The notes under the pieces were generated by a model. That model was given only the letters and a program-made list of their open reading frames with translations. It was not told the DNA's origin and made no database searches. From Brevundimonas sp. UBA5936 (GTDB lineage Bacteria; Pseudomonadota; Alphaproteobacteria; Caulobacterales; Caulobacteraceae): a DNA stretch of 30,896 bases. The position numbers were made by a program, and so were the translations under genes. Shown here in pieces: positions 8,515 to 16,690 of the stretch; the stretch's first letter is position 1; each line of letters starts with the position of its first letter. The stretch covers positions 1 through 30,896 of the forward strand of contig DJDA01000120.1 in the NCBI GenBank assembly GCA_002430835.1, written 5' to 3'.

Positions 8515-8722
8515 TCTTTAATTTTCCTAGACGCGCCGCAGAACCCCTCGTTCCCAGCGCACGTCTTTTCCGCTCAGAAACCGCGCTTGCGCAACAAATT
8601 AAGTCAAAATAGCGACGGTATATTGCTCATTGCCCCACAAGTGAAACATTTTCGCCATATTCTGACACGCGCAAAGGTTGGAAGGCGTGGCCGCTGATCC
8701 CCTCCAACCACATGGTCGGCAA

Positions 8723-8753
8723 TAAAAAAGGCGGCGGACCGAAGTCCGCCGCC
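8723..8753 (-). terminator. Rho-independent terminator of TonB receptor gene 2
   Basis: On the minus strand, stem arms at 8744-8753 and 8730-8739 enclose a UUCG loop and are followed by UUUUUUAUU. The stem and the flanking bases leading to the stop codon repeat those after receptor 1 almost exactly. Confidence 0.88.
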
Positions 8754-8782
8754 CTCTCCTCAACCTGAAATCAGGTCAGACC

Positions 8783-11700
8783 TTAGAAGGACTTCGTGAG
8801 GTTCACGAAGGCCGTCCGGCCCAGGTAGTCGTAGCCCGAGTACAGCGGGGCGTTGCCGACCCGGTTGTGCACGCCCGACGAGACGACGGGGGGATCTTCG
8901 TTCAGCAGGTTGCGAACGCCGGCCGTAACCGTCCAGCCGTCAGCCGTGTACTGAACCGAGGCGTTGTGCTGGAAGTAGTCGTCAACCGCCAGGTCGTACT
9001 GGCTGGTCGCCGGATCTTCTTCATAATAGGCATAGCTGTCCATGCCCTTGATCCACTCAACGCCGTAGCGCACGCGCCACTTGTCCCAAGCATAGGACAG
9101 GTCAGCCGTACCGGTGAACTCCGGCGTGTTGACCATGCCCTTGTAGTCTTCCAGCGGGTCGTCAGCGAACAGCTTGTTCGAGACTTCCGTGTACTGGGTG
9201 ACAGCCAGGTTGAACAGCGCCGTGCCCGGACCGACGTCCTTGCGGTAGCGCACGGTGTAGTCCAAGCCCTTGACGATGTCGGTGGCCAGGTTGACGTAGC
9301 CGTTCTGGACCGTCAGCGCGAAGGTGTCCTTGTCACGCTCCAGCAGCGAGCAGAAGCCCACGCCGGCGTTGAAGTCTTCTGCGCTGGAGTCGTAGCAACG
9401 CTCCATGATGTTGGTCGCGCCGTATTGCGACACGCCGTTCTCGACTTCGATCTCATAGTAGTCGACGGCGAAGGCCAGATCGCCCCACGACATCGGCAGC
9501 GGCGGTTGCAGCACCAGACCGATGGTCATGTTGGTCGAGGTTTCAGCCGCCAGGTTGGCTTCAGCGCCGCCCTTGCTGATGACCGTGATGCCGTTCTTCG
9601 AGTTGAAGCCCGACGGCAGGCCGGCAGCCTTACAGTTGGCGGCGCGGTTCGGGCTGACGTCTTCGCCGGTGTAGTCGTTGCAGACGTCTGCGCCGGCCGA
9701 CAGGAAGCCGGTGGTGGCGCCGACGAACTGCTCGAACAGCGCCGGGGCGCGGTAGGAGGTGCCGTAGGTGCCGCGAACCGTGACCCAGTCGATCGGGCGG
9801 TAGACCAGGCCGACCTTGTAGGTCGTGTCGTCGCCGTAGGAGTCGTAGTCCGTGTAGCGGAACGAGGCGTTCAGCGTCAGTTCCTTGGCGAACGGCTGGT
9901 CACGCAGCAGCGGCGCTTCGATTTCGCCGAAGACTTCCCACACCGAGTCGGTGCCGCGCGTGATGGCGGCGGTCGAGTAGTTGTAGGTGTTGCCGATCTG
10001 CGAATCGAGGGCGGGCGTGTCGTCGATTTCCGACTCGCGCCATTCCGCACCGAAGAAGCCCATCACCTTGCCGGCCGGCAGGTCGAACAGCGGGCCGTCC
10101 AGGCCCAGGCTGACGATCTTCTCTTCGAACTCGGTGATGCCCTTGACCGGACGGAAGACGTAGTCGACCCAATCCTTCGGCAGCACGCCGCCGATGGTTT
10201 GCGACGTCAGGGCCGGAGCCGCGACGCAGCCCGGGTTCGAAGCCAGTTCACGGCATTGGAAGCCGCCGGCGCCGTTGCTGACAACATCCAGGCTTTCCGA
10301 CAGACGATCCGTCAGGAACTGCTGGCTGGTGTATTCCGAACGCGACTTGGAATAGCTGGCCGCCAGGTCATAGCGCCATTCCGGGATGAAGAAGTCACCC
10401 TTGATGCCGACGACGTTGCGGTTGAAGCGCTGCTCCTGGTGCGAGCGGTCGTTGCCGAAGCCGATGAAGGCGCGGACGCCGACGGGCTTGCCCTTGCTCA
10501 GGCCTTGGTCGCCCGAGAAGGTGCTCCAGGCCAGGTTAGCCGGGATCAGCGGGCTGTCCTTGGCGTAGTCCAGGGCCAGCTGGCGGTAGCCGGTCTGCGA
10601 GGACTCGCGGACGTTCAGCAGGAATTCGCCGTAGACTTCAGCATTGCCCAGAGCGTTCAGCTGATAGCCGCCTTCACCGTAGATGGTGGTGATTTCGACC
10701 GGCGAAATCAGCGACTTGTTCAGCATCCGGTCGTCGAAGGTGTCGCGGATGTTGACGTTCTGCGCGACCAGGCCTTCAGGCTTATTGCGGTCGTTCAGAT
10801 AGGCGCCGCCGACGCCTTCAAAACCGACCAGGCCCGTCGCCGCGCCCGCGTTCGGACGCCAGCGGTCGAAGTAGGCGCCGTTGGCCAGGGCCGTCGAGGA
10901 CACGCCTTGAGCGAAGACCAGGTCCGGACGCAGGGTGGCGCCCGTCAGGCTGGCCGTCAGCGCGTCGGACGTCAGGGCGCCCGTGCCGATGGTGTTGATC
11001 GACGAACCGTTCGAACCCGTGCCGGTGATCGGATAGCACTTCGACATGCCGGTCAGCGGGTCGATGAAGTCGCGGCCGTTGCGGCGGCCGTCGGTCTGGC
11101 AGCGCGTGAACTCGCGGTCGCGCAGGGTCAGCTCGTCGCGCTCATAGCGTTCGATCGAGCCGGCGGCGCGCCAGCGGTCGCCACGGGCGCCGGCCGTCAG
11201 CGACAGACGGGTCGAACCGCCGTTGCCGTTGGCTTCCAGCGGCTCGTTGCGCTGGGCTTCGAAGATCAGGCCTTCGAAATTCTTGCGGGTCTGGATGTTG
11301 ACCACGCCGGCCACGGCGTCCGAGCCGTACACCGACGAGGCGCCGTCACGCAGGACTTCGACGCGGTCGATCATGGCGGTCGGCAGCACGTTCAGATCGG
11401 CCGAGCCGACCGAGCCGCGCGAACCGGCGGGCGAGACGCGACGACCGTTCAGCAGCACCAGGGTGCGGCTCGGGCCCATGCCGCGCAGGCCGATGGTGTT
11501 GGCGCCGGGGCCGCCGTCCGTGACGTAGCCGCCGTAGGCGCTGGTGATCTGCGAGGTGCCGCCCGTGACGGCCGTGCTCTGCAGCGCTTCCGTGGTCGAG
11601 GCGAAGCCTTGCAGGGTCGCTTCTTCGCGCGTCACAACCTGAGTGGGCGAAGGCGCGTTATAGTTGTCGCGACGGATGCGCGAACCGACGACGACGATTT

Positions 11701-11839
11701 CGTCGACTTGGGTCGCTTCCTGGTCAGTATTCGAAGCGCTTTGAGCAAGCGCCGTCCCCGGAATAAGCATGGCCATCGACAGTGCAGCAGCGCCAGCCGC
11801 CATCGTCGTGCCCAGCAGGTAGTCTTTACGAGTGCGCAT
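8783..11839 (-). CDS. TonB-dependent outer-membrane receptor 2
   Basis: 1018 residues. The ATG at 11839 is preceded by CAGAGG at ribosome-site distance. A signal peptide of about 32 residues (MRTRKDYLLGTTMAAGAAAL..., cut after ALA) precedes a TonB-box-like region VDEIVVVGSRIRRDNYNAPS. The plug has LRGMGPSRTLVLLNGRRVSP and VLRDGASSVYGSDAVAGVVN. The barrel ends GRTAFVNLTKSF with a terminal Phe. A late loop has paired cysteines (NIMERCYDSSAEDFNAGVGF then CSLLERD), as in receptor 1. The two receptors share architecture but differ through the barrel, so they are old paralogues, probably with different ligands. The ligand cannot be told from sequence. It is transcribed away from uvrB, from a long AT-richer leader. 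Confidence 0.93.
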   Translation of the reverse strand: MRTRKDYLLGTTMAAGAAALSMAMLIPGTALAQSASNTDQEATQVDEIVVVGSRIRRDNYNAPSPTQVVTREEATLQGFASTTEALQSTAVTGGTSQITSAYGGYVTDGGPGANTIGLRGMGPSRTLVLLNGRRVSPAGSRGSVGSADLNVLPTAMIDRVEVLRDGASSVYGSDAVAGVVNIQTRKNFEGLIFEAQRNEPLEANGNGGSTRLSLTAGARGDRWRAAGSIERYERDELTLRDREFTRCQTDGRRNGRDFIDPLTGMSKCYPITGTGSNGSSINTIGTGALTSDALTASLTGATLRPDLVFAQGVSSTALANGAYFDRWRPNAGAATGLVGFEGVGGAYLNDRNKPEGLVAQNVNIRDTFDDRMLNKSLISPVEITTIYGEGGYQLNALGNAEVYGEFLLNVRESSQTGYRQLALDYAKDSPLIPANLAWSTFSGDQGLSKGKPVGVRAFIGFGNDRSHQEQRFNRNVVGIKGDFFIPEWRYDLAASYSKSRSEYTSQQFLTDRLSESLDVVSNGAGGFQCRELASNPGCVAAPALTSQTIGGVLPKDWVDYVFRPVKGITEFEEKIVSLGLDGPLFDLPAGKVMGFFGAEWRESEIDDTPALDSQIGNTYNYSTAAITRGTDSVWEVFGEIEAPLLRDQPFAKELTLNASFRYTDYDSYGDDTTYKVGLVYRPIDWVTVRGTYGTSYRAPALFEQFVGATTGFLSAGADVCNDYTGEDVSPNRAANCKAAGLPSGFNSKNGITVISKGGAEANLAAETSTNMTIGLVLQPPLPMSWGDLAFAVDYYEIEVENGVSQYGATNIMERCYDSSAEDFNAGVGFCSLLERDKDTFALTVQNGYVNLATDIVKGLDYTVRYRKDVGPGTALFNLAVTQYTEVSNKLFADDPLEDYKGMVNTPEFTGTADLSYAWDKWRVRYGVEWIKGMDSYAYYEEDPATSQYDLAVDDYFQHNASVQYTADGWTVTAGVRNLLNEDPPVVSSGVHNRVGNAPLYSGYDYLGRTAFVNLTKSF

Positions 11840-12236
11840 AAGCCTCTGTGTACCTGTTAATTGTTACTGAACATCACATCGTTCTATGAACGACGCTGAA
11901 AACCAATGTTCGTCATTACGCTTCTTGGCTGTGGCAATGGCTATGGCTGGCTCGTCATAGCATCAACCTATTTCTTTCAAAAAATCATTGTTAGGGCAAA
12001 TTATGAGGCATTTTTGACGCGCAAACGCCGAGTTCAAACCGTTATTTTGTCCCTTTTCACCACATTTTGCCCAAATATGTTCTCAATAAGTCTGTCTAGC
12101 CACATTTAAGGCGACGCTTGATCTGAAACATGGCGACCTGAAGATCAACCTGTGGTCGCAGGAAGACAGAGCTAACCGCCCTCCCCGCCTCGCCACGCTC
12201 TAGCGCCTTGCGCGCGCGCGCATTACCTTGATGTTC
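11840..12236. promoter_or_regulatory. AT-richer divergent intergenic region between TonB receptor 2 and uvrB
   Basis: About 397 bases with no convincing gene. Bases 11900-12110 are clearly richer in A and T than the flanks. The only open frame here is short, lacks a ribosome site and has no normal coding character. It must hold the promoters for the receptor (leftward) and uvrB (rightward). A perfect inverted repeat TCGTTC-TAT-GAACGA lies at 11879-11893, about 40-55 bases before the receptor start, and is a plausible operator. No SOS (LexA) box could be assigned with confidence. Confidence 0.5.
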
Positions 12237-14552
12237 ATGGCCCGTTCTCCCACGAAATCGACCAAGCCCGTTCACACGCCCAATCCGGGTCTCAGCGAGG
12301 CGCCGGTCGCCTTCGACCACGGCCGCGCGCCGATGTTCGCGCCCGTAAACGGCCCGCGTCTGACGCCCGAGGAGGCGCCCGCCGCCCCTGCCGACTGGGT
12401 GCCCCACCGCCCCGACCGGCCGACGAACAAGAAGCGCGTTCCTTTCCGGCTGGAGACCCGCTACCAGCCCGCCGGCGACCAGCCCTCGGCCATCACCGAG
12501 CTCGTGACTCAGGCGGACGAGGGCGATCGCGAACAGGTGCTGCTGGGCGTCACCGGCTCGGGCAAGACCTTCACCATGGCCAAGGTGATCGAACAGACCC
12601 AGCGCCCGGCCCTGATCCTGGCCCACAACAAGACGCTGGCGGCCCAGCTCTATTCCGAGTTCAAGGCCTTCTTCCCCGACAATGCGGTCGAGTATTTCGT
12701 CAGCTACTACGACTACTACCAGCCCGAGGCCTACGTCCCGCGCACCGACACCTACATCGAGAAGGACTCGTCGATTAACGAGCAGATCGACCGGATGCGC
12801 CACGCCGCCACCCGTGCGATTCTGGAGCGGGACGACGTCATCGTCGTCGCCTCGGTCAGCTGCATCTACGGCATCGGCTCGGTCGAGACCTATACCGCCA
12901 TGACCTTCGGCCTGAAGGTCGGCGACCAGATCGACGAGGCCAAGCTGCGCGCCGACCTCATCGCCCTGCAGTACAAGCGCAACGACGTCCACTTCGAGCG
13001 CGGCATGTTCCGCAAGCGCGGCGACACGCTGGAGATCTTCCCCGTCCACCTCGAGGACCGCGCCTGGCGCATCAGCCTGTTCGGCGACGAGATCGAGGCC
13101 ATCGACGAGTTCGATCCCCTGACCGGCAAGAAGACCAATGCGCTGGACGAGGTCACGGTCTACGCCGCCAGCCACTACGTCACCCCGCGCCCGACCCTCA
13201 ATCAGGCCGTCAACGGCATCAAGGCCGAGCTGAAGGAGACGCTCGACTGGATGGTCGAGAACGGCAAGCTGCTGGAGGCTCAGCGCCTCGAACAACGCAC
13301 CCGCTTCGATCTGGAGATGATGGAGGCCACCGGCTCCTGCGCTGGCATCGAGAACTACAGCCGCTGGCTGACCGGCCGCGCGCCGGGCGAGCCGCCGCCG
13401 ACCTTCTTCGAATACATCCCCGACAACGCCCTGCTGTTCGTGGACGAGAGCCACGTCACCGTCGGCCAGATCGGCGCCATGTTCCGCGGCGACTACCGCC
13501 GCAAGTCGACCCTGGCCGAGTACGGCTTCCGCCTCCCCTCCGCCATCGACAACCGCCCGCTGAAGTTCGAGGAATGGGACGCCATGCGGCCCCAGACGGT
13601 CTTCGTCTCGGCCACCCCCGGCGCCTGGGAGCTGGACAAGACCGGCGGCGTCTTCACCGAACAGGTCATCCGCCCCACCGGCCTGATCGACCCCCCGGTC
13701 GAGATCCGCCCCGTCTCCGGCGCCACCCGCAACCAGGTCGACGACGTCATCGACGAAGTGAAGGCTGCCGCCCGCGCCGGCTACCGCTCCCTGGTCACCA
13801 CCCTGACCAAGAAGATGGCCGAAGACCTGACCGAATACATGCACGAACAGGGGGTGCGCGTCCGCTACATGCACTCCGACATCGACACGCTGGAGCGGAT
13901 CGAGATCCTGCGCGACCTGCGGCTCGGTTCATTCGACGTGCTGATCGGCATCAACCTGCTGCGCGAGGGCCTCGACATTCCCGAGTGCGGCCTGGTCGCC
14001 ATCCTCGACGCGGACAAGGAGGGCTTCCTACGCTCGGAAACCTCCCTGATCCAGACCATCGGCCGCGCGGCGCGCAACGTCGACGGCCGCGTCATCCTCT
14101 ACGCCGACCGCATGACCGGCTCGATGGAGCGCGCCATCGCCGAGACCGACCGCCGCCGCGAGAAGCAGCAGGCCTACAACCTCGAACACGGCATCACGCC
14201 CGAGACGGTCAAGCGCGACATCAAGGAGATCCTCGAAAGCCCCTATGAGTCCCGCGACCTGGACCGCCTGACCCGCCCCGGCGTCGCCGAGGAGGCCAAG
14301 CCCTTCGTCGGCTCCAACTTCCAGGCCGCCCTCAAGGACCTAGAAGGCAAGATGCGCGAGGCCGCCGCCAACCTCGAGTTCGAGGAAGCCGCCCGCCTGC
14401 GCGACGAGATCAAGAAGATGAAGCTCCTCGACCTCGAATTCGCCAACGAAGCGCTAACGGGCGCGGGCGAAGAGGTCGACAAGTCAGCCCCGAAGCGCTG
14501 GCGCAAGGAGGCGGCGGCGGAGAAGGCCGAGGCGTTCAGGAAGGGGCGGTAA
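12237..14552 (+). CDS. uvrB: UvrABC excision nuclease subunit B
   Basis: About 771 residues from the ATG at 12237; ATG 12231 and TTG 12228 are alternatives and none has a strong ribosome site. UvrB is the ATP-driven damage-verification subunit of nucleotide excision repair. It is loaded by UvrA and then recruits UvrC. Visible are Walker A GVTGSGKT (about residues 104-111), the beta-hairpin region YYDYYQPEAYVP, the helicase motif LLFVDESHVT, the LREGLDIPE segment, QTIGRAARN (motif VI) and a C-terminal UVR coiled-coil domain (LEGKMREAAANLEFEEAARL). About 67 Pro/Ala-rich residues precede the point where the E. coli protein begins (the Y-x-P-A-G-D-Q-P region), and a Lys/Ala-rich tail follows the UVR domain. 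It appears monocistronic and divergent from the receptor. uvrC lies about 5.4 kb downstream on the same strand. Confidence 0.97.
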   Translation: MARSPTKSTKPVHTPNPGLSEAPVAFDHGRAPMFAPVNGPRLTPEEAPAAPADWVPHRPDRPTNKKRVPFRLETRYQPAGDQPSAITELVTQADEGDREQVLLGVTGSGKTFTMAKVIEQTQRPALILAHNKTLAAQLYSEFKAFFPDNAVEYFVSYYDYYQPEAYVPRTDTYIEKDSSINEQIDRMRHAATRAILERDDVIVVASVSCIYGIGSVETYTAMTFGLKVGDQIDEAKLRADLIALQYKRNDVHFERGMFRKRGDTLEIFPVHLEDRAWRISLFGDEIEAIDEFDPLTGKKTNALDEVTVYAASHYVTPRPTLNQAVNGIKAELKETLDWMVENGKLLEAQRLEQRTRFDLEMMEATGSCAGIENYSRWLTGRAPGEPPPTFFEYIPDNALLFVDESHVTVGQIGAMFRGDYRRKSTLAEYGFRLPSAIDNRPLKFEEWDAMRPQTVFVSATPGAWELDKTGGVFTEQVIRPTGLIDPPVEIRPVSGATRNQVDDVIDEVKAAARAGYRSLVTTLTKKMAEDLTEYMHEQGVRVRYMHSDIDTLERIEILRDLRLGSFDVLIGINLLREGLDIPECGLVAILDADKEGFLRSETSLIQTIGRAARNVDGRVILYADRMTGSMERAIAETDRRREKQQAYNLEHGITPETVKRDIKEILESPYESRDLDRLTRPGVAEEAKPFVGSNFQAALKDLEGKMREAAANLEFEEAARLRDEIKKMKLLDLEFANEALTGAGEEVDKSAPKRWRKEAAAEKAEAFRKGR

Positions 14553-14706
14553 GGGTTCTCGCTTTCGGCCGCCCTTCATCCCCGATTCATAAGGCCCGGT
14601 TCATGAGGCTTGCGGGCAACATGGCGGCGCGCCCTCGAGCTTGGCCGCAAAATGGGATGCGACCTTGCGGCGAAAATGCGGCATGGTGCGTTAAGGAGAG
14701 ACGCCG

Positions 14707-15033
14707 ATGACCAAGTCCAGCAATGAATCCGACGCCCGCGCCGCCCTGCGCGTGGTCTCCTCGCCGGAAGCCGAGGTCTATGACCTGATGCGCGCGCCCG
14801 AAACCACCGCCGAACGGGTCAAGCGCCTGCAGGCCGAAGCCCGCGCCCTGGCGCTCGAACAGGTCGAGGCCCTCGAGGTCGCCCTGTGCAAGGCCGCCGA
14901 CATGGCCAAGGAGATCGCCGACGGCGGCGACGCCTATCCCGTCGGCGCCCGCGAACTGGCCGCCCGGCTGGTCCAGGATCTGCCCGCCAAGGCCGAGACC
15001 ATGAAGGCCATCGTAGCGAAGAGTCATCCTTGA
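14707..15033 (+). CDS. Small conserved protein of unknown function
   Basis: 108 residues, with a strong ribosome site (AAGGAG) about seven bases before the ATG. The composition is helical and Ala/Glu/Lys-rich, with no signal peptide or membrane segment, so a soluble cytoplasmic protein is expected. The central part (TTAERVKRLQAEARALALEQ onward) looks like an amphipathic helix that could form a coiled coil. The frame has normal local codon use. I do not recognise a family. It stands alone between uvrB and a convergent acetyltransferase gene. Confidence 0.75.
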   Translation: MTKSSNESDARAALRVVSSPEAEVYDLMRAPETTAERVKRLQAEARALALEQVEALEVALCKAADMAKEIADGGDAYPVGARELAARLVQDLPAKAETMKAIVAKSHP

Positions 15034-15130
15034 TTTAAGGGCGCTACCGCTCGCCGCGCGGCGGCTCGCTGCTTGAGCGCGCGAAGCGCAAAGCCGCGTC
15101 GGGTCGAGCCGAAGGGCGGCGCGGAACAGC

Positions 15131-15149
15131 CAGAAGGCGGATCCTTCTG
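15131..15149. terminator. Hairpin between convergent genes
   Basis: CAGAAGG (15131-15137), loop CGGAT, CCTTCTG (15143-15149) is a perfect seven-pair stem. It lies 14 bases past the stop of the leftward acetyltransferase gene and about 100 bases past the end of the rightward gene. No clear T-run follows, so termination is only inferred from position. Confidence 0.4.
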
Positions 15150-15162
15150 ACCGCGCGGCCCG

Positions 15163-15453
15163 CTACGACCCCACCACATCCTCGTACTCGGGATGGCGTT
15201 TCAGCCAGGCGACCGCGTAGCTGCAATGCGGGATCAGGGTCAGCCCCTCGGCGCGGGCGTGCTCGGCCAGGGCCTGCATGAAGCGGCCCGCCGCCCCCGC
15301 GCCGCGCAGGGCCGGGTGGGCCTCGACATGCAGGATGACGCGGGCGTGGCCGCGCACCGCATACTCTGCCCAGACGGGATGCTCGGCCCCGTCCGCGTCG
15401 GCGAACATCTGCTGGAAGCGGCGGTCGGCGGCGTGGTCTTTGAAGTCGGGCAC
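15163..15453 (-). CDS. Small GNAT-family N-acetyltransferase (NATD1/YidJ-like)
   Basis: 96 residues, far shorter than ordinary GNAT enzymes but normal for the minimal NATD1-like subgroup. The acetyl-CoA loop region reads HPALRGAGAAGRFMQALAEH. The subgroup's C-terminal signature appears as LIPHCSYAVAWLKRHPEYEDVV. Usual partners and substrates of this subgroup are poorly known. It is the last gene of the leftward run that begins with the small membrane peptide at 18163, 27 bases after the preceding stop, so it is probably co-transcribed. The start at 15453 gives the conserved core with a short leader. Confidence 0.85.
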   Translation of the reverse strand: MPDFKDHAADRRFQQMFADADGAEHPVWAEYAVRGHARVILHVEAHPALRGAGAAGRFMQALAEHARAEGLTLIPHCSYAVAWLKRHPEYEDVVGS

Positions 15454-15480
15454 GGCGGCTCCTCCCGGGAACGGTTCAGC

Positions 15481-15855
15481 TCAGGCCGGCCGGTCGGTCA
15501 GCAGGGCCATCAGACCCAGAACGCTTTTCACCGTGAACCAGATCGACACCAGCAGCAAAAGAAGCCCGAACAGCAGAAGGAACGGAATCCCGATCAGGAA
15601 GGCCGAGGCCACGGCGCTGACCGCCACCAGCACCCACAGGACAGCGCTGATCCAGAACACCGACCAGAACAGCCTGATCTGCGCCTCGACGTGCTGGGCC
15701 GCCAGCCCCGTCGCCGAGCCCCGGTTCACATAGGCCAGCACCAGCCCGACCAGCACCAGCAGGTTCGCGCTGGGGATCGACAGAATATAGAGAATCCACG
15801 CCACCACGGCGCCGTCTCGGCCCGCGACGGGCGCGGCGGTGTTCTGATCGCTCAT
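15481..15855 (-). CDS. Small integral membrane protein, DUF4870-like (copy A)
   Basis: 124 residues from the ATG at 15855, with AAAGG in ribosome-site position. Three hydrophobic segments are visible: residues about 17-42, 65-87 and 90-115. The linker GLAAQHVEAQIRLFW, with conserved His and Gln/Arg between the first two helices, is typical of DUF4870 proteins. Function of the family is unknown. It follows its apparent paralogue by 13 bases and ends in a similar motif (GLMALLTDRPA versus GLKDLLTGRPI), pointing to an old tandem duplication. Location: inner membrane. Confidence 0.75.
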   Translation of the reverse strand: MSDQNTAAPVAGRDGAVVAWILYILSIPSANLLVLVGLVLAYVNRGSATGLAAQHVEAQIRLFWSVFWISAVLWVLVAVSAVASAFLIGIPFLLLFGLLLLLVSIWFTVKSVLGLMALLTDRPA

Positions 15856-15868
15856 GACGGCGAACCTT

Positions 15869-16243
15869 TCAGTAGAAGAGACGACGCGGCTCGGCGATGG
15901 GGCGCCCGGTCAGCAGATCCTTCAGGCCCAGGGCGCCGCGCACGATGGTCCACACCGCCATGACAAACAGGACGAAGACCCCGACGTTGACCAGAATCAG
16001 CACCGCCCCGGCGATGATGGCGACCACCGCCGCCAGAAGGGTCCGCTGCTGGAAGACGAAGTGGCTGCGCAGCACCGGATCGGCGGGCGCGGGTCGACGC
16101 CATACGCGCAGCAGGCCGATCGCCGCCGCCGCGCCGAAGGTCGGCGCCGCCAGCAGGATCAGGGCGTAACCCGCATAGAGACCCGTCAGATCGGCCGAGA
16201 CCTCGCCGCCGCTGTTGCTGCTGTAATCGCCGGACTGAACCAT
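15869..16243 (-). CDS. Small integral membrane protein, DUF4870-like (copy B)
   Basis: 124 residues, the same length as copy A. It has a polar start (MVQSGDYSSNSGGEVSADL), three hydrophobic segments (about 22-45, 72-90 and 90-106) and a linker RSHFVFQQRTLL matching the His...Gln-Arg pattern of copy A. The C-terminal GLKDLLTGRPIAEPRRLFY carries the shared terminal motif. Overall identity to copy A is modest by eye. It follows folB by 57 bases and overlaps nothing. No function is known. Confidence 0.7.
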   Translation of the reverse strand: MVQSGDYSSNSGGEVSADLTGLYAGYALILLAAPTFGAAAAIGLLRVWRRPAPADPVLRSHFVFQQRTLLAAVVAIIAGAVLILVNVGVFVLFVMAVWTIVRGALGLKDLLTGRPIAEPRRLFY

Positions 16244-16300
16244 CGGAACCTCTTGTCAGGCCGGGATGATGGCGGGACGGACGATCCCGCGCAACCGGCC

Positions 16301-16690
16301 TCAGCGGGAATAGGCGACTTCGCAGGCGGCGGCCGCCGCATCGGGAATGGCGCCGGGCTTCTCGACCCGCACGACGACGTTCAGCACGCGCGGATCGGCC
16401 AGGCAGGCGACGGCCGTGCGCTCGGCGAAGGTCTCGATCAGGGCGATGTGCGGCCCCGCCGCCAGCTCGCGCACGATGCGGGCCACGCCGTCATAGTCCA
16501 GCGTATCGGCCAGCCGCTCGACCGGCGCGGCGCCCAGGTCCAGCTCGACGTCCACCACCAGGGGCTGCAGCCGCCCATGCTCATGATCATAGAAGCCGAT
16601 GGAGGCCTCGACTTTCAGGGCGCGCACCATGACCTTCAGGCCCAGGCGGCGCGGTTCGACGGACGGCAGGGGGGTGACGACGGCGCTCAA
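16301..16690 (-). CDS. folB: Dihydroneopterin aldolase
   Basis: 129 residues. FolB cleaves 7,8-dihydroneopterin to 6-hydroxymethyl-dihydropterin and glycolaldehyde in folate synthesis. Family landmarks: ALKVEASIGFYDHEHGRLQP (the IG-x-x-D/E-x-E-x-x-x-x-Q pattern) near residues 25-44, DTLDYDGVARIV with the active-site Tyr, LIETFAERTA with the pterin-binding Glu, and VRVEKPGAIPDA with the conserved Lys-Pro. The ATG at 16690 overlaps the stop of the PTPS homologue by four bases (ATGA), so the two are translated together. That supports a joint pterin role. The family also contains epimerases acting on dihydroneopterin, which cannot be separated here. Confidence 0.9.
   Translation of the reverse strand: MSAVVTPLPSVEPRRLGLKVMVRALKVEASIGFYDHEHGRLQPLVVDVELDLGAAPVERLADTLDYDGVARIVRELAAGPHIALIETFAERTAVACLADPRVLNVVVRVEKPGAIPDAAAAACEVAYSR

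Noticed and set aside
7102..8697. A 531-codon plus-strand frame opposite TonB receptor 1
   Set aside because: Same mirror effect; its composition is unlike a folded protein and no ribosome site precedes it.
8867..11860. A 997-codon open frame on the plus strand, complementary to TonB receptor 2
   Set aside because: It mirrors the receptor codons, is rich in Arg, Val, Ala and Gln with no domain, and is expected from strong GC bias at third codon positions. The receptor frame has a signal peptide, plug motifs and terminal Phe.
8661..12030. A similar TGAC-GCGCAAA-like string upstream of both TonB receptors (about 8663-8675 and 12015-12025)
   Set aside because: Too short, imperfect and at different distances from the starts; it could be chance.
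11906..12109. A 67-codon frame in the AT-rich leader before uvrB
   Set aside because: No ribosome site, no family pattern, codon use unlike the neighbours; probably chance in an AT-rich stretch.
12096..13874. A 592-codon minus-strand frame opposite uvrB
   Set aside because: Gly/Asp/Val/Leu-rich mirror of the uvrB codons; uvrB carries every family motif.
15034..15130. GC-rich near-palindromic sequence before the NATD1-like gene end, considered as a repeat or RNA gene
   Set aside because: No conserved RNA fold or second copy was seen. Only the short hairpin at 15131-15149 could be supported.
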